DNA of 64,000 nt from Eucommia ulmoides (lineage: Eukaryota; Streptophyta; Magnoliopsida; Garryales; Eucommiaceae): positions 18,125,577 through 18,189,576 of the forward strand of contig CM028338.1 in assembly GCA_016647705.1 (NCBI GenBank), given 5' to 3'. Position numbers and translations under genes: made by a program. Each line of letters starts with the position of its first letter. Positions within the stretch are counted from its first letter, which is position 1. The notes below the pieces were generated by a model. That model searched no databases, was not told where the DNA came from, and saw only the letters and a list, made by a program, of their open reading frames with translations. This document shows positions 10,540 to 22,799 of the stretch, piece by piece.

Positions 10540-13500
10540 GTGAGTTCTCATTCTCTGAGCCATTGAATTTCATGCAATCACTTGTCAGAACTGTTTCATC
10601 TTTGGGCATTTGTAACCACTTGATGACATAGCCACTGAAAGTCTGAAACATATGTGGCTTTCATTTGTATTCTTGGTATCTAATTATGTTGCAAATTGGG
10701 GAAAACAGGGTGGAGTTAGTCCTTAGGTAACTTGTTTTCTCACTTAGAAAAAAAAAACGTAAGAGGAAGCTTAAAAGAATTACGAACATGATAAGTGCGT
10801 TTGTGCTAGAAATGTGTGAAAAATCGAACAATCAATTTTCTCTAGTAGACAAGTGGTTTAGATATCGTTCTAACTGACAGGGTGTACAAATCCACATAGA
10901 AAGATGAACTTGTCTTAAATTGAATTTTTTCTCAGCTGAGATTTACAACCCTTTATATGGTGGTAAGTGATAGACTAATTTAGGAAAAGTAACTTGCACA
11001 CAAAGAAATATAAATAAATAAAGATAAAGTAACTACTTGCTCCTTGGTGCAAAGGATTTTTTTTTTTTAATTCACTTTTGAGGCCTACATCAGTCTCCTC
11101 TTCTCGGAAACAACTCGTCCTCGAGTAAATTAGAGGAATTAGGTGTGAATCGGGGATGTGATACTCAAACAAGTTTAAAAAATGGTCATTTCATTATTGA
11201 TCTACCACGTAAACATTGTTGTTTATCTTCAGATTATTAAGGTTGGATTGAGCTTACCATATGTTGGAGCGAGAAATCGTTCTCTTTGCAAATGGACCAT
11301 AACTTCATTTCCCACCTTAAATGTCTGTATGCGTTGATGTTTATCAGCTTCTTTGTACCTGTCAATTCATACAGTGTCTATTTTCCCTTGGTGTTAATAA
11401 TGGGTAACTTCTCAATCATGTGATCTACAACAAGGCTTATTCCAGAGAGCCTAGGTGGTGGCACAGGGTCTAGGGTGTATAGCGGTGGGCGGATGTATAC
11501 CATTTGAAAAGGAAACTTGCCACTAGATTGGTTTGGAACATTATAGGTGAATTCGGCTTGTGATGGTGCTAAGTCTTACAGTTTGTGGTTATCTGTGTAT
11601 TAGTATGGAGAATATTTCTTAGTGTGCAGCTAACCTCTGTCTGACTGTCAGTCTGTGGATGACATGTGTTACCATAGAGAAGTAATGTGTTTAGTCTTTT
11701 CCTCAAAGTGCACCAAAAGCAGCTCAAGAACTTGCTGTCCAAGTTTGACACTGTGATCTAGGCAATCCATGAAAGTAGACTACTTCAAAAAATAAAAAAT
11801 AAATAAATAATAATAATAATTGAGCAATGGTATTACATCAGAAAGTTTCATACAAGTGATAAAATATGCCATCTTGGAAAATCGGTCTACCTCCACAATG
11901 ATTAAATCTGCATCTCGTTGACTTTGCAAAAGACCTAAGATAAAACCCTTCGACAAGTCTTTCCAAGGGGTCTTCGGTATCGGAAGAGTTTCTTGTTTAT
12001 GACACTTTGCAGTTTAACAAGAATAGCATTGTTCGGCATACTTGTGCATTTTCTATTAATGTAAGCTTATATTAATGATCATCTTTAAGTTCTTACCTTT
12101 TCGTTCTAGTGATGGATGAGCTCACAAAATATATTCAAGATGGAATACCTTGGAGTATGTTGTTTGCAGATGACATCGTATTAGTGGACGAAAGTAGAAT
12201 AGGTCTTAATATTAAGTTAGAAATATGGAGAAAAGCGTTAGAGTCTAAAGGTTTGAAAGTTAGCAGAAACAACACGGAATACATGTATTGCAATTTTAGT
12301 AATGCCCGAAGAGACGGTGGTTCGGTCAAAATTAGAGACGAGGAGTTGTCGAAGGTTGATCGTTTTAGATATTTAGGTTCAATGATTTAGAGTAATGGCG
12401 AAATCGAGAAGGATATTATGCATAAAATCAAGACATGTTGGTTAAAGTGGAGAAGTATAGTTGGGGTGATTTGTGATTGTAGAATTCCATTGAAATTTAA
12501 AGGAAAATTCAACAAAACTGTTATAAGATCAACGTTTTTTTATGGTTCAGAATGTTGGGTGGTAGAAACGAATCATGTCTAGAAAATTGGGGTGACAGAA
12601 ATGAAGATGCTGCAGTGGATGAGTGGGAAGATGATAATAGATAAAATTAAAAATGAAACTATTAGAGAAAATTTATGAATAGCACCCATCGAAGAGAAAA
12701 TTAGAGAAAATCGTTTACGATATTTTGGGCATGTGCATGGAAGACCATAGAAGTATCAGAAAGAAAATGTGATTTAATTTAAGTTCAAGGGACTACTAGA
12801 GAGAGAGGTAGACCTAAGAAGACGTTGGACGAGACTATTAGAAATGATTTGGCGACGTTAAATCTGATGAAAGGGATGACCCTTAATCGATCTGTATGGC
12901 GTAAATGGATTTATGCAGCTGACCCTACATAAGTGGGATTAAGACTTAGTTGTTATTGTTGTTTGGCATACCACTCAACGTCTCTCTGTAAAAGAGGCCA
13001 AGAATAGCAATCTTCTACGAGAGAAATAGTGTTTTTATGTCCCGTGTGAGTACCTAAACCACCTCCTCGAATCTCATGGACAATATATTCCCACACAGAG
13101 TTCAAGGGATATGCAGACTAGTATCCTTGAGGAGAAACCCCATCTTGCAACCTAAATTTTCCTTAAGCTTGTTGAGTTGTACTACATTCCTCCGTTCTTT
13201 CCTTAAGTCCTCGTTGTTGACGTACTAGTCTTTTAATTAGTCAAATGTTGTTGGCCCAAATAGTTGCACAAGAGGAGGGGGGTTGAATTGGGTAGAAAAA
13301 AATTACTAAGTTTCCTTGCGCCTGAAACTCTTACAACCAATTTTATATGTGCTTCAAGTGTGACTTAGTAATCAATCAGCAGAAATGTATAAGTGATTAA
13401 ACAAGCACACAACAATTAAGGATTAAGGGTTAGAGGCACTTGGCACAAAACTTTTATAGTAGTTCGCTAAGTTACGTCTACTCATCCGAGATCTCGTGGA

Positions 13501-16500
13501 GAGTTCAATCCACTATTCCTTTCTAGGTGAGAATCAAACTCGCTTACACTCAAACCCAAAAATACTTTCACTTGTAATAAAATCCTTGTTCAAGTTACAA
13601 ATAAATTCTTCACAATATTCTTTTTTCACAAGAGCTTCTACCAACACTTATAATGATTAATATTTTTTTAAACTTGACCAAGTATCTTGTGTAGAAGATT
13701 TAACACTTTAACAAGATAATTAATGTGAGATGCAAGTGTTAAAGATTATGGAATTTAATCAAGTAATATTATCAAAATAATTCAAGTGTATTCTGGATAA
13801 AAAAAAAAATATGATTTAATCAAACCGTTTTACTCAAGAATGTTGAAAATCACTTGTATGGCATGCGAATATTTCAACAAAGTGAATCAAAATATTTTTC
13901 AGCAAAAATATATCAATACTAGGGTAAATTTTCTTTCCCCCCTTTGTTTTCCCTCAGTATCACTTTACTCTCCTTCACTTCAAAAGCCTGCACTTTACCT
14001 ATTTCTACTTTAAATAAAGCGAGAAACTCACGTTTTGTCAAAAAAATACAAAATGCCTTAATTTCCCTCTTAATTAGAATAAAAAAGACAATATTATCCC
14101 AAACCCTCATGCAATCTGTTTTCTCGCAGGGCGTTAAAAACTTCTAATAAATAATCTATATGCTTAGGGCTTTGAACGAGGTGAGCCGAATCGAATAGTA
14201 GATATGCTAACTTGTTTATTTATTTTTTATTTTTAAACAAGCTGAGGTCAAGCTCTAACCAAGCTCAACATACTATGTTTGAGCTCCACTCATTTAAATT
14301 TGTTTAGGCTCGAGCTCGAAAACATAAACGACCTTGGGTTCGGAAAAATAGTTATATAAACAAAATATTAATCATATAAATATAATAGAGTATTTATAAA
14401 CAAATTATATATAATATGTTCGCTAACATAATCGAGCCTATATTCGTACTGTTGGTGAACATATTCGAACTGTTTGCGAACAGAATGTGGCTTGGCTCAA
14501 ATATTATATATACTAAAAATCGAGCTCAAGCTCGGCTCATTTAATAAATGAACGAGCTTCTTTGAGCTGAGTTCAAGCCAAGCTCAAGCTATTTGTGAAC
14601 AACTTCGTTTAACAGCCCTATGTATGCTTAACTTCATTGTGATTATAAGTTAAAATTTTATGAAAGTAAACGACGACAAATTTTCTAATTAAGGGCTTGA
14701 ATATCTGATTCATAAGTCGCAAGTGCTCGGATTGTTGGATAACTCAAAAAGCGTAACTAGCCAATCATAGAGCCGTCACATGTCTTGAAAGTTGTCTTCC
14801 ATTCATCGGCCGATTGAATATGAATTTGATGGTAGCCACTCTTAAAGATGAACCTTAGAACAAACTCTCTCACTGTAAAGTCTGTTTACTTTACCATGTC
14901 ATTAAGCAAAGGTATTTGGAACTTGTGTTTCACCGTTAATTAGTGATTGCTCTGCTATCGACATATAAGGGATAATACTTTCTTTGATGTGTCCTCTCTT
15001 TAACAACTCCTCAACTTAGTCCTACAAATTTCTAACTCTTGTGTGTTCATCTAATTATGTGGCTGGTTTGGTAAGTTAGCCGTAGGAACTAAATCAATAT
15101 GGCGTTGAGGTAATCGATCAATTAGTTCATTGGACATGATATCTACAAATTCTTCTGTTATGGACTTTATCAGGTAATATATTAGTGTTACACACTCCTG
15201 TAATAGACACCAGACACGACCGCCATCAAAAATTGAATATCATTCTGGGTAGATACTGCTAAAACTTGAACGAACTGATCAGACTGAATACATTTATTTC
15301 AACCTAAACTTTTGAGGATTTCAATTAGTCAAAATACTCCCGATACGTAATAACTTTGATTTGAATACAATTCCCAAGTAAGAGCAACAAAGTTAGTGAT
15401 CCCCACCAAGTTAGGATGTTTTACCCTAGATTCAATCTTTGGCAAAAAGGAGACATACGTGCACTGTTGGATTGAACCTATTGCAGACTATGGAGCCTCT
15501 GCTCATACCCAAGTCCTCCGGCTCTGCCAACGTGACACTGAGGCCTTTCAAGTTTCATCTCCAAAGGAAAAGAGACAGGGAAAGAGTGTCATCCTGATGT
15601 AAGCCCTAACAAGCGCAGTAGGATAGCAGCTGACCAAAATCGAAAACTCTGCTGTAGAACTGAGCCATTCTCCACACCCGCCACTTCTCTCTAAAATCCG
15701 TTTTCCAAAGAACAAAAAAGAGGAAGCTAGTGGATGTGATCAAAGGCCCTTCAATATCCAATTTGCACAATGCTCGGGGAATCTTCTTTAGTTGATTATT
15801 CTCACACTGCTTTGCCATAAATACCTCAACTAGATTTGCCTTCTCCCAAGGGAAGTGTTTTACATTTGTAAGACCAACTTATCCATCAGATTTTGAAGTC
15901 AAATGGCAAGCACCTTAGCCATGATATTATACGTCCCATCAAATATGCTAATGGGTCTGAAGTTCTTAAGGTCTGCTGGCCCTTCCACTTTAGGAGTGTG
16001 GAAAAGAAAGGGGTATTTAGATGGGCTGTTACTGAGGATTTTATTGCTGTTTATAATTTATGTAATACTGAATAAAATGTCTATGACCTTTCTTTTCTTC
16101 CTTTATTGTTCTCCCCCTAACTGTAGTTGGTAATTTACTTGATTTGTGTTTAGCGATGCAGGTTTGCCATGTAATCATATTTATTGTGGAGGGCTCACGC
16201 TTTGATACACAGCTCTTGAAAAAGTTTAGAGTGTTGCAAGCTGCAAAACATGCAATGGCTCCCTTGTCAAGATCAAGAACTGTGCCATTGTTAACATCTG
16301 GGTCCAACTTGTCATCATCTTCACGAGGTTCTTTGTCAGGAGCGTCTAAGAATCGTTCTCCTGGTAGAAATGCCAGTACCATGAGTCGTAATCCTTCTGC
16401 AATTACGCTAATGTCTGGTTTAGGTTCATACGCCTCTTTGTTTCCTGGACAGTGTACTCCAGTTACTCTTTTTGCTTTTCTTGATGATTTTTCTGATGTT

Positions 16501-19500
16501 AACCCAAAACCAAGTAACGGTGATTCAGTACAGAACTCCTCATTAAATCAGTCCTCGAGTCTGAACAATTTATCCAGACCAAGCTTGCCAATAAAAGGAT
16601 CTGGTTCTTCTGTTGTTGTCCTTGCACGACCAATGGCTAAATCTGAAGGCGGATCCAGGAAGAAACTACAGTCATCCCTTGAGGCACAGATTCGTTTTTC
16701 AATTAAGAAATGTCGAGTACTCTCAGGTTCTGAAACTAGTCATACTGGATCAAGAAATAGCAGTACTTCAAATTCTGCGCCTTTGTTCTCACTTGATGCA
16801 TCAAAGGCTGTAGCACTTGTAGATAGATCTTCTAACCAGAGAGGTGAATCTCTTAAATTTGCAACTGGCCTTGTGGAATCAGTTCTCAATGGAAAGGCAT
16901 CCCCGGATACACTTTTACTTGAGAACCACAGCCAGAGTGCAAACAAAGAGGACATTCTAGCTTTAAAGGAGTTTATCTACCGGCAGTCTGATATTTTAAG
17001 AGGTAGAGGGGGTTTGATTGCTAACACCAACAGTGGCTCCGCTGCTGGTGTTGGTATGGTGGCTGTTGCTGCTGCTGCTGCTGCCGCCGCTTCAGCTGCT
17101 TCTGGAAAGATGTATACTGCTCCTGAGCTACCAAGTCTAGAAACATGGTTATCTTCTAGTCAACTTATTTTGCATGGAATTCTTTCTGCAAAACGTGGAT
17201 TTATAGATGAATCGGAATTCAGCAAAAGAAAACCCCGTCACCGAAATGCTGTTCCACCACTCTCAGGTGAAGGAAATGTTCCAAAAGTTACAGATCCTAT
17301 AGAAATTGCAGTTTCTTATTTAGAGAGTGGTAGAGGCCTGAATACCAAATTTTCTACTTTGCTGTGCCAAAGAGCCCTTCCAGTTGCTAAGGAAGTTTAT
17401 GTAAAGGAATTGCCGGCTTGTTATCCAACATCCCAGCATCAGGCTCATTTAGAAAAGTCTTTACGTGTTTTCAACTCAATGGTCAAGGGACCTGCTGTGC
17501 AACTTTTCATGGAAAAATTGCAGGATGACTGCATATCTATATGGAAATCAGGGAGACAACAGTGTGATGCAGTTAGTTTGACTGGAAAACCGTGCATGCA
17601 CCAGATACATGAAGTTGAACCTGAAGCTTTTAAATCACCAGAGGGGTCAAAGCCTCATTCAAGTGGATTCGTATTCCTTCATGCATGTGCCTGTGGTCGC
17701 TCGAGAAGTCTCAGGTCTGATCCTTTTGATTTTGAAGCCGCTAATGTGACGTCCAGTAATTTTCCAGAATGCGACAAACTTCTTCCTGCTCTCCGATTAC
17801 CACATGGAAGCAGTGCCGAACCTATACAGCCATTGTCATGGACTTTGATTCGAGTTGGGGGTGCAAGATACTACGACGCCTCTAAAGGTTTACTCCAGAG
17901 TGGTTTCTGTGCCAGTCAGAAATTTCTGTTGAAATGGACAATTTTTCTTGATAAACCAAAATCCTCAAATGTTTCAGCCGTAAGTGCTGTAAAGCAAAAT
18001 TCTTTGCGAAGGTGGAGCGGCGAGTCCAAGGTTGATTCAGATGTAGAAATAGAGAAACCCAGTGTTTCTCTGCTGCACCGCGGAAGAATGGAGTGTGGAG
18101 GTGAAATGAAAAGCAAAACCGTCTCGGAGAAAATATCTGATGATAAAAAGATAAGTTTTGGTAGAGGACTTCCGAATTTCACAATGAGAAAGCCATTTTC
18201 TGAAGTTGTCGCTGGATCTGCAGCTGCTGATTCAGGATTTCCTCCACTTCAATCAAGAAAACAGCCTGTGCTAGGATCAGGAAAGGGGGGGAGTAAACAA
18301 ACTAGTGCAAGAGAGAGAAGTGGGCAGCAGGTTCATGATGAATCTGATAATCATGTATCTCAAAAAATTGATGATACCTCTGCTATCCAGGAGACTGTGA
18401 ATGGGTATGGGTTGGGCGTCGGTAATCCAATTTTACAGATAGGTACAAATATAGTGCCCATGAACCTGGATAATAGTGAAACTATCGAATTACACACTTC
18501 TTTGAAGCATGTAACAGCATATGTTGGATTTGAGCATGAGTGCCCCCATGGGCATCGGTTCATATTGACTCCAGAGCTTCTCAATGATTTAAGCTCCCCT
18601 TATACGGTCCCTGAAGAAATTACTGTTTCTTCATTTGTGGACCAATCTGACCACAAAGTAGGAGACCATTTCAAATCAGGTAAAAATAATCGTCATGGTA
18701 AAGTCCATCGGAACTCAAATGGTATGAATGCTACTGCTGTTGGAAAGTTGAGAAATTTGGAGACATCAAAAGTGAGATTAGCTAATAGTAATCTGTATCA
18801 AGATGGGCATTTGATATTCTCTGGGTCAACAAAAGAACAGAATGGCATGTCTACGCATATTGATTATGCAAAAGAGCATGAAGGCCACTTTCAGTCTGTC
18901 TGCCCAGATGTTGGCAGATCTTCTTACACCTTCTTGAATAGAAGTCTACCATTATACATGAACTGCCCACACTGTAGTGCACTAAAGAATAAGAAAGATC
19001 TGCTGGAGACCAAGTTTGCTGGCTCAATTTCACAGCTGCAGAGGATATTTTTTGTGAGAATTCGCCCACTCTTTTGTCTAGGGATTCCAATTGATTCTTG
19101 TTTCGTTTGGTTGTTTTTTCAACTGTTAGATTCTTTGCTTCTTTCTTGTTTTCTGTTACTGACTGAATTGATAGTGGCCTTTAGAAAATTACTTTTGACA
19201 TCATTTTTTTTCTATACCTGTATACTGTATGCTGTTGTTCTCTTACTAGGTTTAGTCCAGATTTTTCGTTTGGATCTCTGTTGTAATGGATCTTGTATAT
19301 TTTCATTTTCACTCAACATGTTCTTCCTCTTTCTTCCTTATAAATTCTTTTTCACCACTTTAACTAGATTTCGAAATGTAATGCTTCATGTTTAACTTTG
19401 ACCTAGATGCCTATGATACTATATGTTCATTGTTGCAGCAGTTCTTATGCTTATTAACGACTCCTGCGCTCTGACCATCCTTGACCATAACCAGATCTAT

Positions 19501-21633
19501 TTTATTGGTTTGTCATTTAGTTAGACGTGCTTACGGTTGTGAATAAAGCTTCTTTAACTTTTGTCTACTGCCCCCCTGTTAAGAGCATTTCATTGGTTTG
19601 TTTTTACCTTTTATGTCATGTTAGGGTTAAATTAGATCATGTTGCCATTGTGATCTGCTTTCTGAATTCAATAAATACTATATTCAAAGTACTTGATGTA
19701 TTATCTGCGGGTTTCTCCTTATTGCTTTTTTGTTTTCTCCCTCATGATTGAGTTTGATGATGTTTGCTCTTTAAGATTGGTTCAATTCACTTGTCTAGGT
19801 CTTGATTTTTATTCCTTAATAATCACTTTCTTTCTTTTTGGATTTGAAATTTGCTATGTTTTCTGTAGGTCACTCCTCCCTTTCCTGTACTTTTAGCTAC
19901 GTGCCCGGTTATACAATTTGAGGTATGTATGCTAGTAAATCTTCTTCCCGTATACTTATCATATGGTATTGCTTGAGGAGTTAGCTGTTGTTTTAAAGGT
20001 GCTTGCAGTACTACTTGAAAAGGTGGAGTAATACTTACTTCTTTGTTGGGTCTCCTCGACATCGTCGTGTCTCTATGATGATGACTATCTACTATTAAAA
20101 TTTTCAGATTTTAGATTTATGTATTTATTTGTCATATTACTCTACTGCCAAACAATCTACTGCCTTTGTCCCAAAATAATTCCCAATTTGGGGCGCAAAA
20201 TTTTTAAATAATTTTTGATTGTATCTTACTTTATCATTTTGTGTTTATCATAAATGGGCACTCTTGTTCCTTGCGTTGCCTAAGGTGAGGCACACTCGAC
20301 AAAACAATGAGACATGCACCTAGAGAGCCTAGGCGCCAGGTGGAAGAAAGGTGCACTTGATTGTAGTTTGTTTGATCGTATCTCATACGATAGCTGTCAA
20401 AAATGAAACCCTAAGTATTTTCTTCCCTAACTCGATTCTAAAATGGTGAAGCCTCCTATAGAAGTCTATCACGATGAAAATAAATATTAAATTTTGATTT
20501 CTTTGACTTTTGGATTGGAAAACTTTTTTTTGGGGAATCGTTCCATGATTGTACTTTTTAAAAACTTTTAAAAATTGATAATATTGGATGCTTGAGATAT
20601 TTGAACATAAATATTAATATGATTTATTAGTTTTGTCTTCTTATATGGTTCTTTACAAGAACATTTTATTTAAATAGTTCGATTTAGATACTATATACTT
20701 CGTCATTATTATAAACAATGTGTATTCTTATATAACATGTGCCCCATTCAGTCAGGCGTGCATCTGACCTTGTACCTAGACTTCACGGAGACCTTGGCAC
20801 ACTGGTATACGTTAAATAACTATGGTGTTCGTTGGGAAGAGTAGGTTAATGAAAAAAAAAAGTTAGTATGGAAGAAGTGATAAAGTTATGATTTTTAAAA
20901 GGAAAATGGACAGTTATCATGAGTCATCAGAAAATGGAAAGAGAGACAATTAATTTTGGCATGGAGGGAGCAATATCTTAGTTTCTAGATCTATATGAAT
21001 ATAGGATAGGTTGTGTTGTTGAAAATCAAAATGAATAAACCTTTCAATTAATAGAAGAAGAAGATTGGTTCTTTTATCGGGTCACTTTGTGGAAGGATAT
21101 TCCAAAATGTTGGGAGGATAAACGAATTCTCAAATCTCAATGAGCTTTGAACTACCCTTCTCCACCCTAACATGGTCTTGGTAATTATTTTTAGTCCATG
21201 CCACAATATCATCCTGGACCTTTTTAAAGATCTTGGTGTCGGTACATGATGTGTAAATTTTACAACATAGTAGCTTTTGATAGGATTTACCCCCCCCCCC
21301 CAACTCACACACAAATAAAAAAAAATGTGACTTATATTTTCTTCCGTTCAATAAATATATTTTCTTGATTTGCAGGCATCATGCCTACCCCCATCCATTT
21401 TGGACCGTGAACAGAAACTGCAGTTTAGCATTGGTTGTCAAGTGATATTACCTCCAGAGAGTTTCCTCTCACTCAGACTACCATTTGTTTATGGTGTGCA
21501 ACTTGATGATGGAAGTCTACATCCTCTTAAACCTTTTGAGAATCAACCAGAACTGACTGCTTGGATTACCAAAGGAACTATGTTGCAAATTCTGTCCAAT
21601 GGAAGAGAGATTGATGAGGCAGTACTCACATAG
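10051..21633 (+). CDS. SMG8: SMG8, nonsense-mediated mRNA decay factor (whole gene, 4 exons)
   Basis: The joined exons (10051-10539, 16162-19053, 19869-19922, 21376-21633) encode about 1230 residues; all three introns are phase 0 with GT-AG ends. Plant SMG8 proteins are of this length; the human protein is shorter. Visible parts: a proline-rich N-terminus; a G-like domain opening with VVVVGFIGKR at about residue 53; a low-complexity Ser-rich region; a polyalanine run near 462-478; Cys/His motifs CMHQIHEV (about 641), HACACGRSRS (about 666), GFEHECPHGHRF (about 950) and MNCPHCS (about 1096); and a conserved C-terminal block ending VYGVQLDDG. In the family, SMG8 binds SMG9 through the G-like domain, and together they restrain the SMG1 kinase that phosphorylates UPF1. 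The start at 10051 gives the usual plant MRVLIRPP motif shortly after Met1. The function is inferred from homology. Confidence 0.93.
11240..12034 (-). pseudogene. Ty3-gypsy integrase fragment (core to C-terminal part)
   Basis: The - strand translation gives IPKTPWKDLSKGFILGLLQS, IVEVDRFSKMAYFI, then SKFLSCFW and TCHPQTDSQTEV, and further downstream EFTYNV and FKVGNEVMVHLQRERFLAP. This is the order of gypsy (chromovirus-like) integrase core and the region after it. Stops and frameshifts are frequent. The fragment continues on the other side of the LINE insertion at 12972. Confidence 0.8.
12042..12964 (+). mobile_element. 5'-truncated RTE-type LINE inserted in the gypsy integrase
   Basis: Translation gives YLFVLVMDELTKYIQDG, MLFADDIVLVDE (the FADD catalytic motif of reverse transcriptase) and VDRFRYLGSMI, then after a stop GEIEKDIMHKIKTCWLKWRS, SECWVVETN and RENRLRYFGHV. 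It ends in AADPT followed by a TTG-rich tail, typical of plant RTE LINEs. The 7-bp sequence GGCATAC lies on both sides (12035-12041 and 12965-12971). These look like the target-site duplication, because gypsy integrase resumes directly outside. Several stops make it inactive. Confidence 0.85.
12972..13245 (-). pseudogene. Ty3-gypsy integrase N-terminal (H2C2) fragment
   Basis: Reading on the - strand, LVREIRGGGLGTHTGHKNT (from combined frames) and then a WPLLQRDVEWYAKQ-like stretch correspond to the HHCC zinc-binding region before the gypsy integrase core. The core continues at 12034 and below, once the LINE is removed. Confidence 0.7.
13246..14164. other. unassigned insertion between gypsy fragments
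   Basis: It separates the gypsy integrase (right border 13245) from the gypsy reverse transcriptase (from about 14740). It begins with GTTGCACAAGAGGAGGGGGG, a type of sequence common at the ends of plant repeats, and is otherwise AT-rich. No coding region was recognised. Confidence 0.35.
14165..14620. mobile_element. hAT-type MITE (456 bp)
   Basis: The ends TAGGGCTTTGAACGAG and AACTTCGTTTAACAGCCCTA are imperfect inverted repeats. The 8-bp flanks TATATGCT (14157-14164) and TGTATGCT (14621-14628) match at seven of eight positions, the duplication size of hAT elements. The interior is a series of GAGCTCAAGCTCGGCTC-like motifs on both strands. No transposase is present. Confidence 0.75.
14740..15390 (-). 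pseudogene. Ty3-gypsy reverse transcriptase N-terminal fragment
   Basis: On the - strand, combined frames give MSNELIDRLPQRHIDLVPTA, VKERTHQRKYYPL, YVDSRAIT and RPMNGRQLSRHVTA. They correspond to the conserved gypsy stretch around the VDSRAIN motif and the DEWKTAFKT motif. It is heavily frameshifted. It is probably the upstream part of the same element as the integrase at 11240-13245. Confidence 0.7.
15396..16060 (-). pseudogene. L1-type LINE reverse transcriptase fragment
   Basis: The - strand shows FHTPKVEGPADLKNFRPISI and MAKVLAI, then after a frameshift CKLDIEGPLITSTSFLFFVL and REKWRVWRMAQF. These match the L1 motifs FRPISLVxxxYKIIAKVLANRL and CKLDIEKAYDHVNW-FL. The catalytic YDHV stretch is corrupted. 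It lies just before the acceptor of SMG8 exon 2. Confidence 0.8.
16162..19053 (+). CDS. SMG8: SMG8 exon 2
   Basis: 964 codons, starting with VCHVIIFIVEGSRFDTQLLK after acceptor GCAG (16158-16161) and ending QLQRIFF before donor GTGAGA at 19054. It carries the rest of the G-like domain, the long serine-rich linker, the polyalanine run and the Cys/His-rich motifs. The open frame runs on past the donor to 19395, but that extension is Phe/Leu-rich intron sequence and does not match the family. Confidence 0.93.
19869..19922 (+). CDS. SMG8: SMG8 exon 3 (18-codon microexon)
   Basis: Between acceptor TCTGTAG and donor GTATGT, 54 bp encode VTPPFPVLLATCPVIQFE, which bridges QRIFF and ASCLPPSI exactly as expected for plant SMG8. 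The exon is too short to stand out as an open frame. Intron 2 is 815 bp (19054-19868). Confidence 0.92.
19923..21375 (+). other. SMG8 intron 3
   Basis: Donor GTATGT and acceptor TTTGCAG. It contains diverged repeat-like sequence, including AGAGCCTAGGCGCCAGG near 20317 and a run of C at about 21290-21301. No coding element was recognised. Confidence 0.7.
21376..21633 (+). CDS. SMG8: SMG8 exon 4 and stop
   Basis: 85 codons plus TAG. It contains ASCLPPSILDREQKLQF, ILPPESFLSLRLPFVYGVQL and ITKGTMLQIL, the conserved SMG8 C-terminus. The protein ends REIDEAVLT. Immediately after the stop another frame stays open (SEDQDLVVYIYWDFTEEEF), so a small frameshift at the very end cannot be excluded. The total length to this stop fits the family. 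Confidence 0.9.
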   Translation, partial: ASCLPPSILDREQKLQFSIGCQVILPPESFLSLRLPFVYGVQLDDGSLHPLKPFENQPELTAWITKGTMLQILSNGREIDEAVLT

Positions 21634-22037
21634 CGAGGATCAGGATTTGGTGGTTTACATTTATTGGGACTTCACCGAGGAAGAATTCTATGAACAGATT
21701 TGCCAGTCTCAGGTTAGGAGTTCATTGGACCATATGCTTACCAACTAGTGTTTCTTGAAATGATGATATTTTTGTGCCACAACTATCTCTTTGTTAACTC
21801 TGCCACCGGATGGAGGGGTAACATGATAAAGAGCCGCTTTTTTATATTTGGTTATCTGAATATTGGAATTTCATGAGTCAAGTGCCTAGAGGGGAAGGTT
21901 AAATTTTGCGTCATTAATTTTTGAACTTTTAACATCAGTAGTATCTAGGATGAGCCTTCTAGCGTGCAATCAATTCCTACATATTGTCTACAATCAAGGG
22001 TCCATAGCTTTCTAATACATTTGATGGTTAAGACTAT
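21634..22037 (+). other. SMG8 3' flank with a short coding-like island
   Basis: The 3' UTR should begin here. Positions 21635-21717 stay open in a frame different from SMG8 and read HSEDQDLVVYIYW, then DFTEEEFYEQICQSQ, before a possible donor GTTAGG. No convincing poly(A) signal was found before the copia LTR at 22038. Confidence 0.4.
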
Positions 22038-22173
22038 TGAAGTTAAGAAAATTACGAAGTTTGAATGAGACGACTTAACTATTATGTCAGCCTCTCCCTC
22101 AATTTGTAATTAATATTAGGAAAAAATAGAGAAGTCCTAGACAATACTGGAGTAAAATAAATACCCTTTAACA
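22038..22173 (-). repeat. 3' LTR of copia A
   Basis: On the - strand it starts TGTTAAAGGGTATTT and ends CTTAACTTCA. It is preceded (at higher coordinates) by the purine tract GAGTAGGGG. Its partner is at 36346. Confidence 0.75.
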
Positions 22174-22269
22174 CCCCTACTCAAACTAGATCATATATAT
22201 CGTATGCTCATAGTTTGTTACAAATTTATTTTATCCTTGAGCCCCTTAGTGGTTTAGTAAATAAATCAA

Positions 22270-22716
22270 CTAACTGATTAACTTAATTATGTGTCTAGTC
22301 TCTATCAATTTTTGCAATTCAATGTGTTTTGTTTTCTCATTGAAAATTAGATTGGATGCAATGTGAAGTGCTGCTTGATTATCACATACTAGGTCCATTG
22401 GCGAAGTATGTTCAAATTCAAGTTCTTCGAACAAATGTTTCAACAAAGTTGCTCGCAAGTGGTATAGGCCATCGTCTTGTATTTTGATTCTGTACTTGAC
22501 GAGATTACCTTCACCTCTAACAAACACAAAGTACCTCGTAGTAGACTTCCTATCTGAGGGTGATTCGGCCCAATCTACATCTATGTATCTATTTATTTGA
22601 GTGTTATCGAAGTTCTGATATAGCAAACCACAACCAGGAGCACATTTCAGATATATGAGGATAAGAATCATTGTATCCTGGTGACAAGTCGTAGGATGAT
22701 CCATGAACTGGCTCAT
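22270..22716 (-). pseudogene. copia A RNase H domain
   Basis: A long open frame reads DVDWAESPSDRKSTTRYFVF, then LVCDNQAALHIASN and FNEKTKHIE. These match the copia RNase H motifs ADWAG..DRRSTSGY, CDNKAAI.IA and RTKHIE. The start and end are damaged. Confidence 0.85.
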
Positions 22717-22799
22717 TACACTAATTACAAATGAGATATCTGGTCATGTACCAATTAAGTAGCTCAGCTTCCCAACTAACTTTCTGCATAATCTATTAG

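Larger units (their letters stand above)
10540..16161 (+). other. SMG8 intron 1 (5.6 kb, filled with transposon debris)
   Basis: Donor GTGAGT at 10540 and acceptor GCAG ending at 16161. It contains, in order: about 700 bp of unassigned intronic DNA, a reverse gypsy fragment interrupted by an RTE LINE, an unassigned block, an hAT MITE, more gypsy, and a reverse L1 fragment. Apart from the sense-oriented LINE, the coding remnants lie antisense to the gene. Confidence 0.85.

Noticed and set aside
19054..19395. Extension of the SMG8 exon 2 open frame by 113 codons
   Set aside because: The family sequence stops at QRIFF and resumes in the 18-codon exon at 19869. The extension is Phe/Leu-rich intronic sequence after a GTGAGA donor.
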